64,000 bases of DNA from Undaria pinnatifida. Its lineage: Eukaryota > Sar > Phaeophyceae > Laminariales > Alariaceae. Numbering within the stretch: position 1 is the first letter of the stretch; every line of letters begins with the position of its first letter. The notes under the pieces are model-generated. The model was not told the origin of the DNA, ran no database searches, and worked only from the letters and a program-made list of their open reading frames with translations. Of the stretch, positions 51,401 to 53,059 are shown in pieces. Position numbers and translations under genes: made by a program. Location of the stretch: NCBI GenBank assembly GCA_012845835.1, contig JABAKD010000023.1:7887147-7951146 (forward strand), written 5' to 3'.

Positions 51401-52597
51401 CGGGATACCGTCTTGTTCAGACGGCCTTGTAGTGGGATACCGCCTTATATCGGGAGGCCGCCTTACTCAGACCGCCTTTTTTCCGGCTTATATCGGGATA
51501 CTACCATATTCAGACCGCCTTATAACGGGATACCATCTTCTTTAGACCGTCTTATATCAGTATACCGTTTTATTCCGACCGCCATATATCGGGATACCGC
51601 CTTTTATCGGGATACCGCCTTACTCAAACCGCCTTATTGTCCACCGCCTTATATCGGGATACCGTCTTACACAGACCGCCTTATATCGGGATACCGTCTT
51701 GTTCAGACGGCCTTATAGTGGGATACCGCCTTATATCGGGAGGCCGCCTTACTCAGACCGCCTTTTTTCCGGCTTATATCGGGATACTACCGTATTCAGA
51801 CCGCCTTGTTGTCCGCCTTACATCGGGATACCACCATACTCAAACCGCCTTATTTCGGAATACCGTCTAATTCAGACCGTCTTGAATCGGGATACCGCCT
51901 TATTCAGACCGCCTTATATCGAGATACCGTATTATTCAGACCGCCTTATTGCCCGCCTTACATCGGGATAGCGTCTTATTCAGACCGCCTTATATCGGGA
52001 TATCGTCTTGTTCAGGCCGCCGTACTGTAACACTTCACGGCCGAGCATGCTTTCTTCATGGCGGTTCTCTTTTGAAAACCCAAAACCGTGTGAATTGTCA
52101 TTCTTATTTTCGCGAAAACATGAATTTTGTCGGCCTAAGCAGTGGAATCGTTCATCGGAATGTATACGGAGATTACTTTTTCATTTTTGCTGAGGGACTC
52201 GTCAACGTTTTTTTGGGTGGCAATATAGGTTCTCAGGTGAAGTATCCTCAGAAAGAAGTAACGGCAAGCTCTTCACGCTTGCCGTGTGCCTGGGAAAGTC
52301 CCCCTCACCCTCGTCGCTTTTCTCCTCGTCATTGTCCAGGTGACTATCCACTCCTACACCGACGTTGTCTGCAGGCGTCTGTCCGACGTCGTCCCGATGC
52401 AGACCCACCATTTCCTCGTGAGCAGCATATGCTCCGAGCTGGTGCCATGGATGCTCAAGAAGGTCTCTGCTTCAGATCTGGCAAGCTGGCTTGCCGAGGA
52501 CATCAAGACCCAGCGGAGGCGCAAGGACACTAGCCGCAAGCTGGCCCAGTTCAAGCAGGGCATGAAACTTCTCGAAGGCGCGCGCAGCACACTGTAG
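5849..52597 (+). CDS. Dynamin/Mx-like GTPase gene, five exons (join 5849-6490, 14737-15000, 34487-34741, 37026-37601, 52340-52597)
   Basis: The joined exons give an uninterrupted 664-residue protein. Seen in sequence: P-loop GAQSAGKS (residues 43-50), switch threonines in ITTRVPL (T68/T69), DLPG (145-148), G4 motif TKVD (213-216), then a helical stalk containing PDFFSDEYYERAR and a C-terminal effector region starting VTIHSYTDVVCRRLSDVVPM. There is no pleckstrin-homology or proline-rich domain, so the architecture is that of the Mx/DRP-like short dynamins, and the length fits that group. Family knowledge: such proteins self-assemble on membranes and couple GTP hydrolysis to membrane remodelling; some have organelle or antiviral roles. 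The exact role here is unknown. The start ATG has A at -3 and sits just before the conserved N-terminal helix. All introns are phase 0. Exons look clearly more GC-rich than the flanking DNA. No exon appears broken, so the gene is probably functional. Confidence 0.9.
6502..6785 (+). mobile_element. F1 MITE, full length, 11 bp inside intron 1
   Basis: Terminal inverted repeats GACGCGTGCTACGATAGAG and CTATCGTAGCACGCGTC. Internal F1 order: TTTCTGAATGACGGAGCTCC, CCCAAAATCGCCGGA, GGCCATGGGATTTTTCATCC, GAGAGGTCTTAACCTCC, CAGAAAAAAAGTGGTGCACC. It starts only 11 bp after exon 1 ends. Confidence 0.9.
6787..7042 (-). mobile_element. F2 MITE
   Basis: Left end GACTAATTCTAAGATGATAG, right end GGGGGGGCTAGATCGTAGAA. 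The interior has GGCACGGTATTTCAGGAG and GGAGCTGGTTTCAAAACCG, F2 landmarks. It abuts the F1 copy with no gap. Confidence 0.8.
7043..7503. other. Unassigned intron 1 sequence
   Basis: No gene or repeat recognised. Confidence 0.3.
7504..7870. mobile_element. F1 mosaic (three partial copies)
   Basis: An F1 start at 7504 (GACGCGTGCTACGATAG), a reverse-oriented piece at about 7640-7745 (GGGAGCTTAAGACCTCCCCC) and a forward piece at about 7760-7865 (TTTCTGAATGACGGGGCTCC) lie side by side, each truncated. Confidence 0.7.
8022..8265 (+). mobile_element. F5 MITE, full length
   Basis: Ends CCATCCCACGGTACGGCTGC and GCAACCCCTACGCGAGTACC are an imperfect inverted repeat. Interior: AGTTCCTTACATGAGGAACT, GTTCGTTCGCACAACCCGAC, AAGCTTCT. 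Matches 16.2 and 40.6 kb copies. Confidence 0.8.
8266..9160. other. Unassigned intron 1 sequence
   Basis: Includes a CTG/GTG-rich stretch at about 8930-9100 that yields an alanine/serine-rich chance ORF. No gene supported. Confidence 0.3.
9167..9854. mobile_element. Harbinger-like non-autonomous element with TTA target duplication
   Basis: The left end GGCCATTTCTTATGCAGTCG and the right end (read inward) GCCATTTCTTATACAGTCGG form a terminal inverted repeat of about 35 bp that extends to the motif CAGTCGAAA. Both sides are flanked by TTA (9164-9166 and 9855-9857). The subterminal region repeats TTCGACTGG/CAGTCGAA several times, as expected for transposase-binding motifs. No transposase is encoded. 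A 3-bp TTA/TAA duplication is typical of PIF/Harbinger; that class is inferred. Confidence 0.85.
9890..10192. repeat. Tandem duplication, about 110 bp x 2
   Basis: Two units each contain ACCTGCCGTCTKCATGATCG, GCCTGACAACCTCT, ATATGCCTRACGAAGTA and CACCCTCGTGTTCAA, anchored at about 9910 and 10010. Confidence 0.8.
10193..10548. repeat. Tandem duplication, about 177 bp x 2
   Basis: GGCACGGTGAAAATCAYGGG, AAATCGTACATTTTGAGCCA and GCCAAACGAAGTATGAC recur in the same order at about 10193 and 10370. Contains motifs shared with the preceding array. Confidence 0.85.
10570..12065 (+). repeat. R1 interspersed repeat, copy A
   Basis: Colinear with 57655-59505. Shared landmarks in order: CACTGAAGATTCGCAC-like start, TAGCGATGTCAGAAAATA, ATGAAGCTTCAACRCGTT, CATACCACATCTAAC, TACCAGGCAGGTGATATAAA, several C-rich tracts, CCTAGACCTAGCACCACGCG, then GGAGTCGCCGACCTATATCC and a final module ending GGAGTGTATTTTCAT-like. 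No coding capacity seen. Glycine-rich minus-strand ORFs here come from the C tracts. Confidence 0.8.
12066..12344. other. Unassigned intron 1 sequence
   Basis: Open frames overlap R1 and this region on both strands; no family resemblance. Confidence 0.3.
12345..12511 (+). mobile_element. F1 MITE half-copy
   Basis: ACCATGGGATTTTTCCACCC, GAGGTGTCTCAACCTCCC and the terminus CGTTGCACGCGTC; the other half is missing. Confidence 0.75.
12512..12672 (-). mobile_element. F1 MITE half-copy, opposite orientation
   Basis: Starts at GGCGGATGAAACATCCCATG and continues through CGACGAGTTTTGGGTTAAGG to the terminus CTATCGTAACACGCGT. Back-to-back with the previous half-copy. Confidence 0.75.
12741..12800 (+). 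repeat. Hairpin AGCTGTCGCT/AGCGACAGCT with flank, copy 1
   Basis: A 10-bp stem with a 6-nt loop, followed by CTGTCGTCGGACGTGTGCGT. The same hairpin and about 35 bp of flank occur inverted at 49437-49500. Confidence 0.8.
12975..13372. repeat. GTGTG/CGCTG-rich tandem duplication, about 180-190 bp units
   Basis: CTGTGTGCCGGCTGTGTGAG and GCCCGTGTGGTCTGCTGTGT occur at about 13035-13095 and again at about 13218-13278. GAAGACACGCACG with CAAACTATT occurs at about 13102 and 13360. ORFs across it are repeat artefacts. Confidence 0.75.
13435..13541 (-). mobile_element. F1 MITE fragment
   Basis: GACGATTTTGGATTAAGGAT, CCCCGTCATTC and terminus ACCGTAGCACGCGTC. Confidence 0.75.
13545..13640 (+). mobile_element. 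F5 MITE fragment
   Basis: GAGCTCCTAAACATGAGGAG, GTCTCACCC and GGCGTTCGATCACGCAACC match the F5 interior. Confidence 0.55.
13728..13954 (-). mobile_element. F1 MITE, lacking one terminus
   Basis: Runs from CTCGATTTGGAAGCTCAAGA through AAATAAAACTGCTA, GGCCTAGGTACACAACG and GATTTTGGGTTAGGGAGCCC to CTCTATCGCAGCA. Confidence 0.75.
14270..14360 (-). mobile_element. F5 MITE fragment
   Basis: TTGGTCGGGTTGCACGGGAC, GAGTGTCTTCGAA and TTCATGTTAGAGGAGC match F5 in reverse. Confidence 0.5.
14737..15000 (+). CDS. Exon 2: GTPase domain, C-terminal part (residues 215-302)
   Basis: The acceptor follows CTCAACAAG with a pyrimidine-rich run before it, and the donor is a consensus GTGAGT. The peptide starts VDNVQAGCGIRAKLR and carries the dynamin signatures LGFIAVVNRTP, VREREKRFFE-like VRERERRFFEGHPEV and the WGLDTLVERIVGIQADRV helix that leads into the stalk. 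It joins exon 1 in phase 0 to complete TKVD. By chance the intron bases before it also read NK, giving a misleading LNKVDN. Confidence 0.93.
15055..15365. mobile_element. F3-like element, diverged
   Basis: Contains CCACTCGCACGAGTAGCG near its start and CTCACTCGCGCAAGTGACCC near its end, with GGGCGATTTTTATTGTCGCA between, the F3 plan. Starts about 55 bp after exon 2. Confidence 0.6.
15366..15973. other. Unassigned intron 2 sequence
   Basis: Arginine-rich short ORFs on both strands around 15.73-16.08 kb have no recognisable family. Confidence 0.3.
15974..16036 (+). pseudogene. Partial duplicate of the exon 2 3' end
   Basis: 16002-16036 matches 14974-15008 (end of exon 2 plus donor) at 32 of 35 positions by eye: GGGATCCAAGCGGA then GTTCAGGCGG and GAGTCA. 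Weaker similarity extends upstream through CTCTGGAGGAGCG. The donor GT is GC in the duplicate, so it should not splice as a normal exon. Confidence 0.75.
16249..16527 (+). mobile_element. F5 MITE, full length
   Basis: Ends GCATCCCACGGAAGGGGGTG and TGCAACCCCTACCGCGTTAT. Interior GGAGCTGGATATCTCACCCG, GTTCGTTCGGTCGCACAACC, AAGCTTCTGAAACTTAGTCC. Confidence 0.8.
16528..17155. other. Unassigned intron 2 sequence
   Basis: No gene or repeat recognised. Confidence 0.3.
17158..17350 (+). repeat. R1 3' module fragment
   Basis: GGAGTCGCCGACCTATATCC, CGCGATCGGAGTATCACACA, AGATGAGCTTCGACAAAATA and CTGGAATGTATTTTCATT match the end of R1 copies A and B. Confidence 0.85.
17450..17690 (+). mobile_element. 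F2 MITE, diverged
   Basis: GAGTCTTTCTACACGGGAGT, CTTTGAGACGAGATCGCCTG, GAAGCCAGCTCTCGGCCGTA and CATCGTTCGACAGTCC match the F2 5' half. The far end is not clear. Confidence 0.6.
17737..17777. repeat. Perfect 19-bp hairpin, 3-nt loop
   Basis: Arms TGGGGCACCTTCCCCATCT and AGATGGGGAAGGTGCCCCA separated by GAT. No mismatch. Confidence 0.9.
17778..18139. other. Unassigned intron 2 sequence
   Basis: No gene recognised. Confidence 0.3.
18140..18385 (-). mobile_element. F1 MITE, decayed termini
   Basis: CGAGGTTTCTTCAATTTTCG, CCCATGGCCTATTAATAGGT, GACGATTTTGGGCTAACTAA and CCCCGTCATTCAGAAAC in F1 order. Confidence 0.75.
18433..18842 (+). mobile_element. F6 element, copy 1 (terminal direct repeats, tRNA-like segment)
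   Basis: A roughly 75-bp sequence with GCTTAGTTTGGGTGAGCTAT and AGTGGTCAAACGGACTA at 18436-18514 recurs as a direct repeat at 18767-18840. The core has TCGTGGGTTCAAATCCCACA followed by TCCACCA, which looks like a tRNA T-arm and 3' acceptor (about 18593-18619), then CAGACTTTCCCCAT and GGTATACCCAGGGAATGAAA. No coding frame. Confidence 0.75.
18843..19317. other. Unassigned intron 2 sequence
   Basis: No gene or repeat recognised. Confidence 0.3.
19318..19347. repeat. (TAG)n microsatellite
   Basis: About ten uninterrupted TAG units. Confidence 0.95.
19640..19736 (-). mobile_element. F1 MITE fragment
   Basis: GAGAGAGCCCCGTCGTTCAG and terminus TATAGCACGCGTC. Confidence 0.65.
19748..20433 (+). mobile_element. 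F1 MITE interrupted by an F6 copy
   Basis: The F1 5' portion (GATATAGAGGTAGCAC, GAATGACGGGGCTGC, GTGTACGTTCGTAGGCCATC, GGGAGGGACATGTCTTAAGC) runs to about 19984. The F1 3' terminus (GGGTGCACACCTCTCCATCG, TGGCACGCGTC) resumes after 20363. The gap is filled exactly by F6 copy 2. Confidence 0.8.
19985..20363 (+). mobile_element. F6 element, copy 2, nested in F1
   Basis: Terminal direct repeats at about 19988-20060 and 20289-20358 (GGCTTAGTTTGGGT, CTATCGGTTAACCTTTTGCA, AGTGGTCAAACGGACTAATA). The core has GTGGGTTCAAACCCCACATC followed by CACCA. Colinear with copy 1. Confidence 0.8.
20434..21388. other. Unassigned intron 2 sequence
   Basis: Short ORFs without family resemblance on both strands. 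Confidence 0.3.
23500..24828 (-). pseudogene. Reverse-transcriptase fragment, left arm of E1 (broken)
   Basis: On the minus strand the palm reads ARVRMDDGEHYEYHDAIQGL then ECVLSPLLRNEFFAA, the expected QGCVLSPLLFN-type region. Then come LVHLEEDFGEGGLE and ML-stop-ANDAGVV where a YADD box should be: the tyrosine codon is TAG (24537-24539) and the first aspartate is Asn. Downstream are RRHYAMNYRRMPLAWACYDRF and a tail with VAGRFMAKWHRTEADKSWL. Non-LTR (LINE-type) reverse transcriptase is the likely source; it cannot be functional. Confidence 0.8.
24829..25616. other. Central spacer of E1
   Basis: Not mirrored. The right part (about 25490-25610) has CGCGCGGGAGGTGGATCTCA and ACGTTCTCATGCACAAGTAT, which also occur in E2 at about 31425-31545, so it belongs to the element. 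A GCAGGCCTGTGGCATGGCCTGC-like inverted motif lies at 25247-25268. Confidence 0.6.
25617..26970 (+). pseudogene. Reverse-transcriptase fragment, right arm of E1 (broken)
   Basis: Mirror copy of the left-arm fragment. MLYANDAGVV at about 25901-25930 keeps the tyrosine, but the first catalytic aspartate of YADD is Asn (AAC, 25913-25915). The palm before it is shifted (HLFFAMNFSPHSDTVRSAKL then stop). The tail NWAQAVADDIKAFNGQPRFA and VDVAGRFMAKWHRTEADKSW are preserved in pieces in two frames. Starts mid-domain with no N-terminal endonuclease seen. Confidence 0.8.
29162..29450. other. Unassigned DNA between E1 and E2
   Basis: About 290 bp with repeated CCCGTTCCC-type words; no gene. Confidence 0.4.
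29451..32686. mobile_element. E2: 3.2-kb internally deleted relative of E1
   Basis: Ends GAGCTACTTGCATTAGGGAT and, read inward, TAAGCTACTCGCTTTAGGGA match the E1 ends. 29451-31415 is colinear with the E1 left arm (21389 to about 23220), 31425-31545 matches the E1 centre, and 31975-32686 matches the outer right arm. The RT palm and tail are missing. 31546-31970 has no match that I see in E1; open frames there on both strands are unrecognised. Confidence 0.8.
30625..30735 (+). repeat. R1 3' module inserted in E2
   Basis: CGCGATCAGAGTATCACACG, GCAGCTTGCAAAGATGAGTT and CTGGAGTGTATTTTCATT. Absent at the matching point of the E1 left arm (about 22505), so it arrived after E1 and E2 diverged. Confidence 0.75.
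32687..34025. other. Unassigned intron 2 sequence
   Basis: Two overlapping minus-strand frames at 33528-33922 could be one frameshifted ORF, but no family is recognised. Confidence 0.3.
34030..34395. repeat. F7: (GGGTC)n pentanucleotide array and flanking hairpin
   Basis: A nearly pure GGGTC array from about 34048 to 34195, then degenerate GGGTC/CAGGTC copies, then inverted GACCCGACCCGACC at about 34342. Ends GGGTAGCCCTGG. The end resembles that of the 55.0-kb element. Gly/Ser/Arg/Val-repeat ORFs on the plus strand are artefacts. Confidence 0.85.
34487..34741 (+). CDS. Exon 3: start of stalk/middle domain (residues 303-387)
   Basis: The acceptor is ACGTAG at 34481-34486 and the donor is GTTTGT. 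The peptide starts FIPEFTKLAKRRIKELDADL and continues VVSQVRDQLKDLLTIGNDEK, aligning with the first stalk helices of dynamins without a gap after exon 2. It ends YSTDALQ. The donor is weaker than consensus, but frame and homology fix the border. Confidence 0.88.
34755..34855. repeat. (CACG/CACA)n microsatellite
   Basis: About 90 bp of ACGCACGCACGC/ACACACGC repeats, starting about 15 bp inside intron 3. Confidence 0.9.
34856..35289. other. Unassigned intron 3 sequence
   Basis: No gene recognised; a short F1-like GCGCTACGAGAGAGGTA occurs at about 35182. Confidence 0.3.
35290..35375 (-). mobile_element. F1 MITE fragment
   Basis: GACACGTGCTATGGTAGAGG terminus with degenerate interior. Confidence 0.55.
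35458..35724 (+). mobile_element. F2 MITE
   Basis: Left end TTCTACGGTAGCC with a C run of about 27, right end GGGGGGGCTATCGTAGAGTC. Interior GAAACCAGCTCCCTCGCGTA, CCATCGTTCGATAGTCC. Confidence 0.85.
35738..35992 (+). mobile_element. F2 MITE, second copy in tandem
   Basis: Left end GTCGTTCTACGGTAACCACC, right end GAGGGGGCTATCGTAGAA. Interior GTTTCAAAACCAGCTCCCGG. Separated from the previous copy by under 20 bp. Confidence 0.85.
35993..36451. other. Unassigned intron 3 sequence
   Basis: No gene recognised. Confidence 0.3.
36452..36700 (+). mobile_element. F1 MITE, partial
   Basis: GACGCTTGCTTCGATGGAGA start, TTTTCTAAATGACGGGGGGG, TCCTTAGCCCACAACCATC. The far terminus is lost. Confidence 0.65.
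37026..37601 (+). CDS. Exon 4: stalk/middle domain (residues 388-579)
   Basis: The acceptor is CTGCGGCAG and the donor GTCAGG. It contains the conserved AMVPDFFSDEYYERAR, the LSGRAFNILFREVFSEVLEP segment and the long helix SRHMVAIVKEYMERVLKTLF, then an acidic/lysine-rich region and VPSEFIQKMV. It ends GTRELQ, which joins the VTIHSY of exon 5. The 370 bp of intron before it happen to be open in the same frame (36654 onward). That upstream peptide shows no dynamin similarity, and homology starts exactly at the acceptor. Confidence 0.9.
37611..37676. repeat. 33-bp tandem duplication
   Basis: GGGCACGGGTTTTTATGTAT with ATGTGGGACGCA repeated once with one or two changes, starting 10 bp after exon 4. 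Confidence 0.9.
37891..38428 (-). mobile_element. F1 MITE interrupted by F2
   Basis: F1 left part from GACGCGTGCTGTACGATAAT through GAAACATCCCATGGCCTAGC to CCCGTCATTCAGAAACC. After an F2 insert the F1 terminus TATATCGTAGCACGCGT resumes. Confidence 0.8.
38139..38378 (+). mobile_element. F2 MITE nested in F1
   Basis: GATCGCCGGTTTTGAAACCA, CAAACATTCTGCCCCTTGCC, CTTCATCGTTCGATAGC and GGCGGGGGCTACG. Confidence 0.75.
38530..38628. mobile_element. F3 fragment
   Basis: GCGTCACTCGCGCGAGTCAC followed by CCAGAGCC, one F3 palindrome. Confidence 0.6.
38629..38918 (-). mobile_element. F1 MITE with duplicated terminus
   Basis: Starts GACGCGTGCTATTATAGAGG, with a second terminus-like CATGCTACGATAGAGGTGCA about 55 bp in. 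Ends CTATCGTAGCACGGAT. Confidence 0.8.
38919..39169 (-). mobile_element. F1 MITE, head lost, directly after previous copy
   Basis: TTTCCTCAATTCGGGAGCTT, GACGATTTTGGGTTAAGAAG, terminus CTCTATCGTAGCACGCGTC. Confidence 0.8.
39170..39615. other. Unassigned intron 4 sequence
   Basis: No gene or repeat recognised. Confidence 0.3.
39616..39940 (+). mobile_element. F3 element, full length
   Basis: Ends GGATCAAGGCTATATGGTAC and ACCGCATAGCATTTTGGTC are imperfect inverted repeats. Inside: GGCGATTTCTTGGTTGCAGC, GTATCGAGAATGTCGAGGAT, CACTCGCACGAGTGACACCG, GTGCCCAAGAGGGGGTAATC. Confidence 0.8.
39941..40557. other. Unassigned AT-rich intron 4 sequence
   Basis: Poly-A/T runs at 40050-40170; no gene. Confidence 0.3.
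40558..40819 (-). mobile_element. F5 MITE, full length
   Basis: Left CATCCCACTCACTGTAGGAG, right GCAACCCTACCGTGGGATGG. Interior reads F5 in reverse: AAGCTTGATCGGGTTGTGCG, GAACGAATGTCTTCGAAGTC. Confidence 0.8.
40824..40991 (+). mobile_element. F1 MITE, truncated
   Basis: ACGCGTGCTACGATAGAGAT start through CGCCATGGGGATTCTCATCC, then cut by the next copy. Confidence 0.75.
40992..41246 (+). mobile_element. F1 MITE, full length
   Basis: GACGCATGCTACGATACAGA to CTCTATCGTCAGCACGCGTC with complete interior. Confidence 0.85.
41250..41346. mobile_element. F3 fragment
   Basis: CCGGTCTGAGCCACTTGCAC, ACGAGTGACTCTGTACTCCA. Confidence 0.65.
41347..41611 (-). mobile_element. F1 MITE joined to F3
   Basis: GACGCGGGCTACAATAGAGA start. 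The end GGTATACCTCTATCGTAGCT runs straight into the F3 word AACCATC, so the terminus is chimeric. Confidence 0.7.
41612..42160. mobile_element. F3 fragments, several rearranged pieces
   Basis: Two 3' halves (GGTCATTCGCACGAGTAACC at about 41685; GTGTCTCGCGCGAATGACCC at about 42077) and one 5' piece (GAGCCACTTGCACGAGTGAC at about 41925). TAGCTAACCATC-type words repeat. Confidence 0.65.
42161..42722 (+). mobile_element. F3 element interrupted by F2
   Basis: 5' half: TACTCGCGCGAGTGACTGTG, GCAGCGTAGCTAACCATCCC up to about 42293. 3' half from TCATCGAGAATGTTACGCAG through GTCACTCGCGCGAGTGACAC to about 42722. Confidence 0.8.
42294..42546 (+). mobile_element. F2 MITE nested in F3
   Basis: GTCTTACTACGGTAACCCCC left end, GGGGAGGCTATCGTACAA right end, interior GTTTCAAAACCAGCTGCCGG and CGACGTCATCGGTCGATAG. 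Confidence 0.85.
42825..42910. mobile_element. F3 fragment with poly-C
   Basis: GTACCGAGTCACACTCGTGC and AATGTGGCTCGAATCC, then a C run. Confidence 0.55.
42960..43236 (+). mobile_element. F1 MITE, 5' terminus degraded
   Basis: GAAACGGTTTCTGAATGACG to CTTCTATCGTAGCACGCGTC with the F1 interior. Confidence 0.8.
43237..44255. other. Unassigned intron 4 sequence
   Basis: No gene or repeat recognised over about 1 kb; AT-rich in the middle. Confidence 0.3.
44260..44597. repeat. Inverted start plus three tandem units of about 77 bp
   Basis: CCCTAGTACCGTAGCCTTGA recurs at about 44421, 44499 and 44575, each after GACCCGGKGGTGAAAATTGG-type sequence. The array begins with the same words inverted (GGATCAAGGCTACGGTACTA at 44264). 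Words are those of an F3 end. Confidence 0.8.
44598..45112 (-). mobile_element. F1 MITE interrupted by F2
   Basis: Left part GTGCTACGGTAGAGGCGCAC to CCTCTCCCAAAA. The right part restarts CTCTCCCAAAACCTGCATTT and ends CTGTCGTAGCGCGCGTC. Confidence 0.85.
44681..44933 (-). mobile_element. F2 MITE nested in F1 with 11-bp flanking direct repeat
   Basis: Left end GCCGATTCTACGATAG, right end GGGGGGGCTACCGTAGAACG. CTCTCCCAAAA is present once on each side (44670-44680 and 44934-44944), while intact F1 copies have it once. This fits a target-site duplication of about 9-11 bp. Confidence 0.85.
45179..45462 (-). mobile_element. F1 MITE, full length
   Basis: ACGCGTACTACGATAGAAGA to CTCCATCGTAGCACGCGTC. 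The GGCCTAGGTRCGCAACGA segment is duplicated inside. Confidence 0.9.
45463..45721 (-). mobile_element. F1 MITE, full length, tandem with previous
   Basis: CGTGCTACGATAGAGGTCGC to TCATCGTAGAACGCGTT. Starts at the last base of the previous copy, so the two share a terminus. Confidence 0.9.
45780..46058 (+). mobile_element. F1 MITE, full length
   Basis: GACGCATGGTACGATGTCTA to CTCCATCGTATCACGCGCG. Confidence 0.85.
46182..46570 (+). mobile_element. F5 MITE interrupted by F2
   Basis: CATCCCACGCTAGTTGTAAG, GGGTGCGGCAGAAAGTTCAT before the F2 insert. ATGACCTCGAAGGCATTCGT and CGCACAGCCCGACC after it. Cut on the right by an F1 copy. Confidence 0.7.
46250..46503 (-). mobile_element. F2 MITE nested in F5
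   Basis: GATTCTACGATAGCCCCCTC left end, GAGCGGCTACCGTAGAAGGA right end, interior ACGACCGGAAGCTGGTTTTG. Confidence 0.8.
46571..46833 (+). mobile_element. F1 MITE, full length
   Basis: GACGCGTGCTACGATAGAGG to ATCATCGTAGAACGCG with complete interior. Confidence 0.9.
46912..47177 (-). mobile_element. F1 MITE, full length
   Basis: GACGCGTCCTACGATAGAGG to CAACCGTAGAACGCGTC. AGTT is present on both sides, a possible 4-bp duplication. Confidence 0.9.
47178..47574. other. Unassigned intron 4 sequence
   Basis: No gene or repeat recognised. Confidence 0.3.
47575..47883 (+). mobile_element. F3 element, full length
   Basis: GGATCAAGGCTACGGTGGGG to CACCGTAGCATTGGTC. Two palindromes: CATTCGCGCGAGTGACTC and GTCACTCGCGCGAGTGACGC. 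The best-preserved F3 copy. Confidence 0.85.
47993..48260 (-). mobile_element. F1 MITE, full length
   Basis: GACGCGTACTACGATATAGG to CTCTATCGTAGCACGCGTC. Confidence 0.9.
48261..48850. other. Unassigned intron 4 sequence
   Basis: A degraded F1 end (TATCTTAGCACATGCGTC) at about 48423-48440; otherwise nothing recognised. Confidence 0.3.
48853..49098 (-). other. Unrecognised 81-codon ORF, possibly mobile-element remnant
   Basis: The minus-strand frame reads MVEYRASHTPTALPKKASTE and later FPEGGIAAPQMPNEATDGLA. Composition is protein-like, but I recognise no family. It lies next to a duplicated CCCACCTGCGGTCCCCCC word, so it is probably part of a repeat. Confidence 0.3.
49150..49430. repeat. Tandem duplication, about 143 bp x 2
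   Basis: GTGTGTTTGTACGCTTTAAC, TTGAATTTAGACTAGGTC and ACCACACGAAAAAAAA occur in both units, at about 49190 and 49333. Confidence 0.85.
49437..49500 (-). repeat. Hairpin AGCTGTCGCT/AGCGACAGCT, copy 2, inverted
   Basis: Reverse complement of the 12741-12800 hairpin with the same flank (ACGCACACGTCTGACGACAG). Confidence 0.8.
49606..49909 (+). mobile_element. F1 MITE, full length, diverged
   Basis: GACGCGTGCTACAATACGGA start, GCATGGGATTTTTCATCTCC, and a degenerate end near CAACCGTACGTAGC. Confidence 0.8.
49910..50335. mobile_element. F3-like element with expanded interior
   Basis: CATCACTCGCACGAGTGATT near the start, CCACTCGCGCGCGAGTAATC near the end. The middle contains a 20-bp duplication (TAGATTCTAATCGTCCACTT-type, 50145-50180). 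Confidence 0.6.
50370..50591 (-). mobile_element. F1 MITE, internally shortened
   Basis: CATGCTACGGTAGAGGTATA to CTATATCTTAGCGCGCGCG. The GGGAGCTTAAGACC segment is missing. Confidence 0.75.
50592..51200. other. Unassigned intron 4 sequence
   Basis: A 96-codon plus-strand frame at 50785-51075 has no recognised family. Confidence 0.3.
51205..51285. mobile_element. F3/F1 junction fragment
   Basis: GAGTCGCTCGGGCGAGTGGC followed by CCGACCGTAGCACGCGTC. Confidence 0.6.
51290..52025 (+). repeat. Minisatellite of about 30-bp units with 286-bp higher-order duplication
   Basis: Units of the type TATCGGGATACCGCCTTA plus TTCAGACCGCCT, about 25 in all. A block starting at 51351 recurs at 51637 with few changes, period 286 bp. 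Open frames rich in PPYIGIP / YSDRLISGYRL words run across it, but these are repeat translations in more than one frame. Confidence 0.9.
52340..52597 (+). CDS. Exon 5: GTPase effector region and stop (residues 580-664)
   Basis: The acceptor is GTCATTGTCCAG. The peptide opens VTIHSYTDVVCRRLSDVVPM, the usual start of the effector-domain helix that packs against the GTPase head. It continues LVPWMLKKVSASDLASWLAED and a basic stretch KTQRRRKDTSRKL, ending GARSTL with TAG at 52595-52597. No extra C-terminal domain follows. Confidence 0.92.
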   Translation: MTIHSYTDVVCRRLSDVVPMQTHHFLVSSICSELVPWMLKKVSASDLASWLAEDIKTQRRRKDTSRKLAQFKQGMKLLEGARSTL

Positions 52598-52780
52598 AAG
52601 GCTGGTGACACCCGCCCAGCCCCCACCCCCCGCAGTCCGTTATTCAACAGGGAGGGCCCCGTGGACAGATACTGGGTTCGTCCTCGTGTTTATTGTGTAT
52701 TTGTGAGTTGTATGAATGCCCTATACTGGCATCCGAAAAATGCGATGAAAATTGACCAGTGATAAAAAGGTGAAACTAAG
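52598..52780 (+). other. Probable 3' UTR of the dynamin gene
   Basis: Sequence directly after the stop codon, free of recognised repeats until the poly-G tract at about 52834. No canonical AATAAA signal is seen here, so the polyadenylation site is not assigned. Confidence 0.3.
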
Positions 52781-52833
52781 GGGGAATGCTAAAACAAACC
52801 CTGTGGCTCGCGATAAAAATGAAGGCATGTGCC

Positions 52834-52860
52834 GGGGGGGGGGGGGGGGGGGGGGGGGGT
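52834..52860. repeat. Poly-G tract, about 25 bp
   Basis: Uninterrupted G run 240 bp after the stop codon. Confidence 0.95.
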
Positions 52861-53059
52861 GCGGAAAACACCTGTGAGCATGCAGCTTGTCTTAAGAGGT
52901 CGCTGAAGGGAAACACCTCTCAGGAGGTAAGCTGGAGGGGAAAAGTGATTATACCAAAAACAAGTTTTCTAATTACCCGGAAATGGGACCAGTAGGGAGG
53001 ATATGGACCTTTTTGAGGGCGCGCGCAGCGGAATTTAGTAGCCGACCTGTCGTGCGAAT

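Noticed and set aside
51245-51971. 157- and 90-codon ORFs with YRDT/PPYIGIP repeats as a repeat protein
   Set aside because: They are translations of a minisatellite, open in more than one frame, with no flanking gene structure.
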